Below, one piece after another: positions 12,673 to 24,600 of a stretch of DNA of 64,000 nucleotides. Under the pieces are notes generated by a model, which had not been told where the DNA came from, made no database searches, and saw only the letters and a list, made by a program, of their open reading frames with translations. A program made the position numbers and the translations under genes. The stretch spans positions 11,938,062 to 12,002,061 of the forward strand of contig OU612074.1 of NCBI GenBank assembly GCA_914767715.1, written 5' to 3'. Every line of letters starts with the position of its first letter. The stretch's first letter is position 1. This DNA comes from Membranipora membranacea (taxonomy: Eukaryota > Bryozoa > Gymnolaemata > Cheilostomatida > Membraniporidae).

Positions 12673-15600
12673 GTTTGTGGCTCACCTGATAATTGATTGC
12701 CATTAGCTGTCCTATATAACTTTGTCGCACATTAGTGCCTTCAGCGAAGTAAAGCCAGGCCAATAATTACAAGTAAGTGGGCTCACATGCTTCTAATCTC
12801 CCTTTCACTTTATTTTTGTGAGAAGTGAATTGCCAACCCAGCCTACCATTCATTAGCTCGTCCAAAGGTCGGATTTTATCCAGCCGATAAAACCTTGAAT
12901 AGAAAAGCTCAGGTCCTGACAGCAACTAAAGCAGAGTTCTGCACCTCTTGTTTACTGCAACTAAGTTCCAGATGTATGTTAAATTCTGACAATTGCTAGT
13001 AGGTATAGTTGTTTCCTAGATCAAGTTTGATCCGATTGTCCAATGTTGAAGTAGATTTGGGAAACTCAATGCTGACAAATTGGATCAAACCTGATCTGGT
13101 GTCTAAACGTATCACCCTTGTTCCTATCAATCATAATTTGTTAAATAACAATTCAACATTTATAATCTACTTTTATAGGAGTACTGTGGCTGGCTGAATG
13201 TTGATGAGATGCACAGATTTTACGGAGTTATCTCCGATTGCTGTTTTTGTCTTTTCGCTGATGAGGAGTTAGCTTCCCCTTCTATAATGACTTTGATACT
13301 GAATAACACGCACAGCCAGCCAATCAAGTCTGATTTCGACAAGTGAGTATTTTTAATAATGTCAGGTCGATTTGAAGCTTGTATGGTTTATGGCGCGGGT
13401 TGCAATACTGAGTACCAGTTTAGACTACAGCCAGTGGTTAACTAAGACAGACAACACTCCGCTCAGTCCGATGCATCTAGGATCTTGTAAGAATTTTTAT
13501 TGTCATATTTTATTTAGGCCGTTCATTCCTCGATCCATGTTGGAGTAAGTATTATTGTAACTTTTTTAGTGATCAGCTTGTGACTTTGTCTTCCATTAAC
13601 TTTATTATACGTAGTGAAAGTTGTCAATGTGTGTTTTTTGTTTATTTTGCGTCTGACATTTCTCTCAAACACAACCTAAAAGCTTCAGTTGATCTTAACC
13701 AGGAGACTTAGTGAAAACATTGTGTGACAACTCCAAACAACTTATTTAGAATTGAAACAAATTCTCTTTCCTCAGTTTAGTGCACCTATTTTTGTTCCTA
13801 GCTTCATATATCAGTCGAGCTTTTTTAATTTTTTAGAGTTCTCCCACATCTTTATAGCTCACAGCAGATAAAATTTTTGCAGACTTTCCATTAAGTAAAA
13901 GAGATGTGGTATTCTGGAATTGATGTGTAAAATTTAATTGGGCCATATTTAGGGTTAAAACACTGTGGCTGTTTCCTTTCCCCAAAGTAGAATGCTTTAC
14001 TTTTACGAATTTGATTGCGGTTGCCAGATGGTTCATTCTTTGCCATAATGTGAATGACATCCGGAAACTCGCATCAATCATTATTGCTATATATCGATAT
14101 TCATATATTGATATTAAACTGGAGAGGAACTTTCAGTAAAGCGCACATTTGAGTAACAGCCAATCACCATTCAAATATCCAATAAGTTAGTCCTGGTTCC
14201 GATAGCTCATAACCTAATATGTTATCTTCTCGATAGTAACTCTTTCACAATCACACTGGAGGGAGATGAGCTGCTTTATTTCTATGCTGATATGGCCGAG
14301 GAGAGAAGCGAGTGGATCAGATGGCTTAACGTTGGAGCACAACTCCCATACCAAGATCTGCAGAAACTGATGACTCCACGGTAGGTTTATCAATATATGA
14401 GTGGAGTATTAGCAGGAGAAAAAGTTCTTCATTTTTCATAGGCTTAAAATTGCTAAAGTTGCGGCTTGCTAACATTCCCATACCCTCTTTGCTTTATATA
14501 GAGACCGGCCTCAGCTAGCACAAAATTTAGTGCTAGCTATCATTCAGTCAATCCAAACTAGCATCACTTAACTCTAGCTAATATTCCCTTCACTAGGGAA
14601 GCTCAAAACAATTTTGTTTTTGGAAGTCATAAATACGATCAAGCGCACAGCCAGAGGTAATTGGGTAGCTTGATGGTCGTAAGCAGGAATATGTTGGGTA
14701 TATACAACATTACCTATGAGGGGCATCGGCGGTGGTGTGAGGAAGCGATATCTCCGATATTTACATAGACTTTTGAGTGAGCCACTTACTCCGTGTTATC
14801 CCTCCAGCTAGTATTATTACAAGCATAATGATCACAGCCATTTATTTTATTCACTTGATAGAGCTGAACAGATGGACGAGTATAGCCAGACCGAGTCATT
14901 ACCGCACATAGACACACCAGAGTCATCTGTGTCACCATCTGAAATGAGCTTTGAACATACTGAGATCAATGGTGATGTTGAATTAAGTGGTAAGATTTCA
15001 GTTTGTCGAGATAACTCATAGGGCTTATCATGAAGTATCACGTAAAATATCTTCAACATGGAACTTCAATCTCATAAATGATAGGAGTATCCCTATGACT
15101 TTGGAGTAGGAGGTGGCGCAGTTGGCTATAGTGCCCAACTCAATTTTCTGGATTTCCAAATGAGATTAGGCGGATGATATCAAGAGTGGTATATTGCCCT
15201 GATGTCATTCGAAATTTCCGAGAATTTAATTGTAGGATACTCCGTAGCATACTCTTCATTGGTCCAGTTTAATATGAATTTGGCTGTCTAGATATATCAA
15301 ACACAAGAGGTTGTCACGATCAGTACAAGATGAGACATAGAAGCGTCTTCTATTAGTGATATTTAATATGAGAAATTATCTTTACATACCCCTTGCCTTT
15401 TCACCTTTACCCTCTGTCACTCAAGAAAAATCAATGCTGCCGAGCAATACATAACCTTTATTTATATCTTCAGATATGGTTACTGGCGATAAGACAATGA
15501 CAATCGAGGGTACAGAAGTTATCATGAGGAGAAAAGGAGCCAATGATGTCTCCAAACCACCACCCCGTCAGACTAACCAATCAATGAGGCTCTCTCATAA

Positions 15601-18600
15601 CCCTAGAGGTAAGAAACTAACCAATCAATGAGGCTCTCTCATAACCCTAGAGGTAAGAAATAAAACACAATCCCCGGCGTCCCCAGTTATAAGAGAAAGA
15701 GCGTGTTCCCTCAAATGATATGATTTTCATCTTAACAGCATGGAGTTTGGACAATATTATAACATCAGAGTTGTGTTCTCATGCAACAAGAGAATATAAC
15801 TTTCAAATTTATATAATCATTTTCGGTATTTAGACTAATAGTTTGACAGTTTTTAGCTGATGTTTGCGGAATTAAGTTAGACTGCAGAGCAATGCTTCTG
15901 CCCTTTGTATGGTGACCCAGCTCCGTACAATTTTATCGTGTGTCTTTCTTCACAAGGAAAGCCATTTTTAGAGAGCGAACTCTAGCTAATAGTAAAACTT
16001 TTTCATTCAAACAGAATCAAGCTATGACTGGGGTCTGGACCAGGGAACCACACGTCGTTTCCCCTCATCTCAGGAGCTCAATAAGCAACTAAAGCTACGC
16101 AAGGCACAATCACTGTCTGAAGGGCTGCCTTATATTCCAACCTGTAAAGTTACAAGCCCTAGACATGAGAAGCCGGGCTATGTTATTACGAACGGACAGA
16201 CGAATGGCCGGGAATCTTCGTCCAGCTCTAATTCTCATGCATCAAACGACAGTGCGACCAGTAATAAGCGTAGTAGCAGGTATGGCATTCATCTCATCAC
16301 CGTATAATACAATAGAGAGGAGTAAAGTATTCGCCAGAGAAAAAGTTTCTACTGTCATGAGAAATAACTAACATTCACACACCCTCTTTACTTTATATGG
16401 ACTCCGAACTCAGCTAGCCAAGATTGAGTGCTAGCTATCATTAAGTCACCACAGAACTAGCTAACATTTATTCCTCTAGGTTAAAAATTTCAAAATTACT
16501 ACCAATGTAGTAAAATGATCATCCTGTTTCGAGCGTGACATTAACTTCCAAGTTAACATCACAGGATCCTTACTCTGTGATGTTATTGTGAGAAAAAAAA
16601 CCATCCAAGCATCCATCCATCCTTGATCCAAGTGCTCCTTATTCCCTTCCACATTACATGGATATTTTTATATGTTATGATTCAACTATCTGTATCTGGT
16701 TAAAATCTAGAGACCATTTTAATTATTTAATAAAACAGTCCATCTTTTCGATATGATTGCGGTCATGTCAAACAATTATTGAATTATTTCATCGAGGGTT
16801 TTACATGACAATGAACACCAGTGACAATCAAATTTAAATTTTCTGCAATATTCCTGTCAAATGATTACATTAGCTCATTTCCTTTTCTTCTTCGTCTTAG
16901 CATTATGAAGAGAGCATCATCAATATTTTCCGGCCGATCTGCCAGTGTTCAGCTTAGTACTACTGTCTCTGTGGACAGTCCGGACTCTGCTGTTACTGGG
17001 ACTGAGCCTGTGTCACCACCACCATCGTCTGCAGGAGAACAAAGAAAGAAGGGCCGGAGCACCTCCTCTATAATCCAAACTACTTCCACAGCTCGTCATA
17101 AAGGACTCTCACAAGGTAAGGAGTTTAAAAGCATCGCCTTCAGAAAGGAGAAGGTTGCTTTGAAGTCTACAAACTCTTGGTCAAAGCGAATATATCATTT
17201 TCCTTGACAACAGAATATCCAAGTTATCATCACTGGTCATTGAAACGAATATCTGGATTCTGTTAGTTCGGCTAGTTTGGGGATATTTAATGTTAGCTAG
17301 CCCTAATATTCACTAGCTAAGGTTGGAGTTTAGGTATAGTAAAGATGTTGAGTAAATACTAGTTAGTCATAAATTTCCAGCCTTTGCAAAGGTGTAAACT
17401 TTTCTCCATGCAAATACCTTACTCCTATAGAGCCCTTGAATAAAACTGGCCAATCTGGTATGGACAGTGTTCTCTCAAACAAATAACAAAACAGAATGTA
17501 AAAGATAGAAACCTTGGATGCTGAATGTGTTGGAGACTTTGAATCGTGAGGGCTTCCACTCTCCTAGCCGAGATGCTGTCAAGTGGGGGTGGGAGGGGCA
17601 AGAGGTTTGGGCACAAACGAACACTCGATTCTTTGCTTTCCTTAGGGACCATTTCTCACAAACAAGAGTTGTCTGAGCATGCCTCATTTCAAAGAAACCC
17701 CAAATGCCAACAACTTGGCCAAATTATGGTCACAAGCCATATTACTAACCATGGAATTTGACCTGGCCATTGGCCTCATGATCATTGCACTTTGATAGTA
17801 TTTGTTAGCATAGCCTAATATAGAACCAAATGAGGGAGTTTCATGTCTTTCAAATTCACGTGGCGTTGAACTTTGCACAAGTGAGAAATATCAAATTCAA
17901 ATATTCACGTCTAACTTCAAATCAATTACAAAATTCCAGTAGTCTATTTCTTATGGTTGCCCTTTGTTTTGAGGAATGTGACTTTGTAAAGTTATCAGTA
18001 AAATTTTTACACAAAGTTATCTATGGAGGTAATCAAAGTTTAATTATTATCTCAAATTTGCATTATGTTTATATTATTAGACTATTATCATGGATATACA
18101 GCAAAAAACTGTTCCCTATTTCCAGTTGATATGTCGGCTATGTGTGAGATGCAAGGATATTTACTCTGTAAGAAAATACTGAAATGGGCTAGCTGTTACT
18201 GCTGTGTCTACAATGGGATAATAAGCTGCTTCAAAGACTCAGAGTCGTCTTTGCCTGACATCCAAGTTTCTCTCAAAAAGTGCAGGGTATGTTTTATAAC
18301 CATGTGTACCCTCTCGACGTCGTAGTGATCTTCTAATTTTCGTTTTGTTCTAGCATTCTGGAATTGATCCAGCACCAGTCTTCGCATTATGCATTATTTG
18401 CACCCGTGCCCCTGCCTCCCCTTCCCACAGCCTGCCGTCAAATTACTAGAAACAGCTAGCTGTGAATGAGTGTTCTATGAGCACAGTCCCCCATGTAACC
18501 GAAGCAATCAGCGGGAAAATTTCAAACCCTGCACAAATTTGGTGTCATCTCAGTATTCAATGGTGATCCTAATTTGAAGGGCAAGAATCGGGTGAATATG

Positions 18601-21600
18601 ACACCTAATAACGTATATCCATAAATATCCCACAATGCAACTCTAACCTTGAACTCTTGAAAATATCAGATTGAATTAAAATATTTTACCATTTTTCTGT
18701 TTGTTGAGTAGATTGTGCCTGTGGATGAGAAAAAAGCAAAGAGACCTTTCGCGTTCAAACTTATCACTCCTTCTAAGTCGATGTATTTCGCAGCCACATC
18801 CGATGTCGATCTGGACTCTTGGTACTCTGTGTTCAACGAGCACTGCAAGGGAGCATTAGGTAATACATTAACTCCTTCATCGTTCATACCTTACATATCT
18901 GACATAAGATCAAGTTTGATCCATTTTACCAGCGTTGCCATCGCCCCCTCTACTGACACGCCAAAGCCAAAGACTTTTTGCCTTCGGCTTGTCAGTAGAA
19001 AGGTTGTAATTCCAGCGCTGGCAGAGTGGATCAAACTTGATCTAATTTGACATAATTAGGTTGGGTGATGGTATTGAGGTTCTGCAATGGGTATTGGCTT
19101 GCTATAAAATATGTGCCAAAATATGCATGATGATGTTGGCTTAAAAGACAATTCATATTACTTATGTTTCTTCGATACACGAACTGACCCAATGAACAAG
19201 GTGGAAGTAAAAGGTTAGAAATAGCACTCAAATTTCACTGGTTTCCCTTTCCCGCCCCGCCCCACCCCCAAATCATTTGGAATAGTTCAATCGGTGCCCA
19301 ATAAATAAGTCAAAAGATGTATGACTGGAAACAGGTCATCTCAATTAGCGGGATGAAATTTTGATTTGATTTTATATCAGATAGATATCGTACAATGTTG
19401 AATGTGTTCACATTTTATAGCTCTATCCAAGCATCGAGGTGGTGCTTATGCCATGTGGCAATGGAACGGTGACAGATATAACAATCAAAACGCTGACCTA
19501 ATTTCTAATCACATTGCTTCCATATATAACGATTCCATTTATGAGGATTCTCTTAGTGATGAAAATGAGGATGTTGGCGGTGACGATGATGATGTCACAA
19601 TCATGAGCCAATCAGATTGTAGCATTTCTTTTAACACTGAAGGTGTCTTAATTAATCTTCTTTCAAAGCAATTGCCTTCTCTGAAACAGAAGAAGTTGTT
19701 TCCACTTTTTTTTGTAAACGCAATGAACTCCCATAAATATTGGACTCTGAGAGAATTGATATCACCAGAATGCAGCATATAAAACGAAAGTTTTCACCTC
19801 CAATACACTTTGACATGGCGCCACATCATTTGATTTTGCTTTGTTGGCCTTCTCTGCTTCAGAGTGCTGCAGAAATCATTTACCATTGCTTTGCTTTTTT
19901 TTGACACGCCTAAGCTCAACTGCAGTGAACCGCACATGGGTTGTGCTTGCCTATCCTTGTCATGAAACTACTTCAATTTCATCTCTTTAGCTATTGATTG
20001 CTATCTAGAGTATAAGCTTGCTTGTCAGAGACTTTGACAGAAAGCCTAGCCGTATTCTTAGGTAAAACCGATCAGAAAACAATGACTTGTTGGTCAAACA
20101 CGTTACTGTCCTAGCCTGTGGTCATCACAATGGTTTTCTATTATTGTAGAGGTATCCCAGTCTCCAGTTGATATAGATAATATCACTCCTGTGAGAACGC
20201 CAGAAATCAGCAGATCTACAGCAAGTTACAAAAGCGGGGGAGAAAACTCCGAATACAGCATTGACAATCAGGTGAGCAATGTATCCCACAATACCTCTGC
20301 AGGTTGTAGCCATAGAGATATTGTTGTGTATCAAAATAACTCTTTGGTTGACCTAGGTCTAGCATTAAATTCATGCTTTTTGTGCATAAGATACAGACAA
20401 CAGAGCTGGTTTTGATAAATTTGCAATCTGCAATCTTTGATTAGACTAAGTTTTACCAACCCCAGAGTAACTTTAAAATAATTGGAAGGCTAATGAGCGA
20501 TTTAAAGTTTTTGTTACCCTATCAAGGATAAATTCAAGAAAAGCGTTATTGCCTGTCAACCAAATTAATGTAAAATGGTCACTATGAATCATCGCTCACA
20601 GTCACTGTTCAATTTGGCAGTGTCAAAACATAATACCTGAGAGTTTTACATCAGTTTCAAGTTATTCAAGACTGTGTGACTTTATGAACTTTGTTCCTCA
20701 GATAGATGGCACACCGCTGTTAAACAAGCTTTATCAGGACCTTTTAGAAAACAACTTTTAATTTTCTTTTAACATAGTCATGTCATAATGGCAGGAATCA
20801 TAAACCAAATTTGTGAATCACATATACAGAGAATTTATCTCACAATCGATGTACAAATTGATGAGAAATGAACGCTTGTTCGACATGACTACATCATTTC
20901 TAATCTCGCTGACTAATAAACTTTAGTTGTTATTGTCTTGTTATCTAATTTCCATAGGTCATAAAGCTCTATAACACAATAGACAGATGATACACACAAA
21001 ATCATCATAGCTTTGACATAAAATATTCTCCCCAAAATGTTATAGGTTCACTCCAGCACTTATGATGGGGGAGCTTACGTTCACGACTATTAATCCCACC
21101 TCAAGGGTCATAAAATAATGAACACTTTTGTTGTATTATGCTGATAAGGCGCATGACATTTACATATTGTGAGCCCTCTTTGTATAATTTTCTCATTCAC
21201 TATTACTCTGTATTTGCTGGCAGTTCACTTTCTTTCTCTCCTGAATATCATCATCAGTTTTCGCTGCACCACTTTTGAGTAAGTCTAATGCTGGTCTTGA
21301 ATGTTTTTTTTTCTTGAAATGTGTGATCTATTTATTGGAATTGGAATGATTTAATAGTGACCATAGTTTTACCAAAAAAGTCTCTGTAATTACTAGTTCG
21401 TTTTACAACCACATAAACAATGTAAAAGTGTTCACCTTTCGTAAATCAAGTTTAATCCATTTGCCTACATTCCAGTTGCTCTCTTCCACCAGTGGATCGG
21501 GAGCAACTACAAATGCAGGCAAATGGACCAGACTTGGTATAACCATTCCTAACACTTGAAAAAAAACCTATGTGAATTATAGGTTTGATTATGGAGAGCA

Positions 21601-24600
21601 AATTTTCCAAATATTAATAGTGCCAATAAGTTTTAAAAGAATAGGTAAGGTCCATATATCTTTCAAATGTTTACTGACAATAACATGATATAATTCCAAG
21701 ATAATTGCACATTTCAGAACTTAATTACCACACTTATTATATTATTGTAATACGTCACAAAAAAACCCTGCATGCTGCCAAAACAGTTAACTGCTGGGCA
21801 TATACTAGCACGGCTAATTAGTGATAAGAAATGGTATTATATATACAAATAATATATGGCTTATAAAATTAGGAATGTACACAAACAGTTATACACACAA
21901 TCATACTATACTATCACTGTATGATGTCAACCGACAATTTGTTTGCTTAAACTCATCTTGATGACTGCAAATCCTTTAATTCACGCAAATGCCGCTTCGA
22001 CCGTACAACTAGGGGTGGTTGCATCATAAGAGTTTATATGGAAGTGTTTACATATAGACGTTTAGGTCATTGCCTGTATGGTAAGTGGCCGATGCTAGGT
22101 ATAAACCACTCTACTATAAAACTTGTCATTCCGCAAACCACAGTCATACGGGTAACACGTCTGGGTGGGCAAGGAGCGGCGTTTATGTTGTAAAATTAAA
22201 GTTTTGCAAGGTAGGCCTAACATGTAATGACTTTACTGCATCTCTCACCTAGTCCGCCGTGTTATGACTTTACTGCATATCTAGCAATAAGTCTTTGCGC
22301 AACATTCACAGAAGAGGTGTAATGGAAATTAGTAAGTAAAAAGCATTACAATGCTTGAAATTCTAGCAAGTTTTCCCTTTCTTTGATATAGCCAAGCTTT
22401 GAAGTGGAATCAGTTCTTCCAACTCGATCAGTCAGCCTATCAGAGACTACACTTTCAGAGCATATTGACCAATCAGCAGAGGGTACAGACTCGGCGGCAG
22501 ATCTAAGGCTATCACCTGTAGAGGGAGGAAGAGTCATGAGGTCTGTGTCAGATTCAGACTACAGGGTAAGTACCAACCTATTTCTTTTGTAAATCACTGG
22601 TTGATAACTGTTTCTTGTTCTGCTAGTATATTGTGTGAATAGAGGAGTTAGTTTGATGTGGTAGATAGATAGATAAAATCACACTCTCCACAGTCTCCAA
22701 CACAGGTGTTTTATTTGTAATCTATTCATCCTTGTAAAAAGTTTGTGCTGAATTTTCTAACCAAATCACCTGCAATACCCTGACTCTTGCTCCCCTTGGT
22801 AGACAATTGATGGAATCTATTGAGACACATATTATTTTGGCTGCATGTTGATATATAAGTTTCAGCTTCATGCAAACAGGAAACATCATGGTTGTAGGAT
22901 TAATAGTACAGAGAGGTGACTTTTGGTGTTCCCTCTTTGATCCAAAGGGATATCAAATGATGCGGTGTCAGTTCACCCGGTTGCACTATGCTAGTGTGCC
23001 GTAAACAAATGACAAAAAAAAGGATAAAAACATTGTTCTTTATTTGATGTCAATCCCAAGGACAGGTTGTCTGTTCTCGCGTAGTGCCCTTGATCGATGA
23101 TTTATTTGTTTCGATCTGTTATTGCAGCGCCATCGACTTTTGCATAACGGTTACCTATCCAGATTACAAGGACTAACACGCAGCGTTAACGACATCCCAA
23201 CATGCCTAGCTTCATCAACAAGCAGTAGTTCTGCAGATGAACTCTCCTCAGATGAGCTGCAGGTGTCACCTTTGGATGGGGTTAAAGGTCAGAGGGAAGG
23301 CAAACAGAAGAAGAGGCTTACTCAGGATGATCAGAGGAAGCATTTACTTAATAAGATGAGGCGAGAGAAGGAGAGGATTGAGAAAGCTCTAGAGCTCAAG
23401 GTAGGCACCACACTATTGCGTATATATCTCTTATTGATAGAGAGTGAACTAATTATTTTAGAATGAGTACCACTGCAAGGAAATTGGTGTGACAACCCTA
23501 GTTCAATTTTACCAATTAGTAGGAACTCGTACTAAATTAACACATGATTACACATGACAATAATGTAGTCTCGATGTCAATGATGGTAGGCACAGTCTCA
23601 GAGCGGTGTCAATGTCGATCTATTATAAATGGCTTGAAGAAATTAGTTGTAACAAACTAAATCGGTTTAGATTAACCCCTATTTTGTGTTTGAAATGTAG
23701 TAGCTCAATCTAGTACCAGAGAGATTCCCTCTCTGCCTCTCATGAACAATCATTACAGACTCGGGTGAGGAACAAACTCTTTTGCGATGACTTGTACTTT
23801 GGTGATTTGATCCATCCCTAGCTACTGAATCAGGTCCTCTTTGTGATAGGCCATTGAACCTTGATCTTGCTTTTTCAAATTGTGGGTTGGTCTTTGAAGG
23901 GGAAATCTTCTCAACAAGTCATAATTTTAATGGAAATCACCATAAAATTTATTCTTTTTTTGCAGGAAAAAAGAGATCAGGAGAACTTTGAGGCTGAAAT
24001 GTTGTCTAATATGACAAAACTGCAGCAGAGGAGAACTTCTGCTCAACTAAAGGTATGAAAGCAACAGCTTACGTATGTGAAATAAATAGGCTTTGGAGTT
24101 GTCTCATATTTATGTGACAAGACACAACTTCCCAAAGAGAGTTTGTTGGGCCACCCTCCCACCCTCCCTGGTTGGGCCAACTGGGAGAGCTGGTTACAGA
24201 TATCAACATTAGGATTTCCAAAAGCAAGAAGACAACTCAATATTGTCTGTCAAAATATTGCAAATTTTGTTAAGATTGTTTTACATGGGATCTCAACCCT
24301 TTTCTCACCTCTTGCTGCAAACGTTTACAACTATTGTTTATTTGTTATTGCCTGTTTGTTATTGTATCTTAGTTGGTCTCACTGTTTAAATTTTCAACGG
24401 TTTAAGTTAAAGCAGGTGGGAGTTAACAAAAATAAATTGCAATCCATGGTTTGAGGCTTATAATTGAATTGGGCATAAGGTTTGCAGTTGGACTATTTGA
24501 TACCTGATATTCTTTATTTTTAGTATGATTTCATGGAGAAGCAACTTCACGATAAAAAAGAAGACAAGCCAAAATATAGTGGACCTGGAAGCCTCTTCCA

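Noticed and set aside
17425-17880. Overlapping open frames on both strands in intron 9
   Set aside because: No domain, no splice-phase agreement with neighbours, and ordinary length for chance frames.
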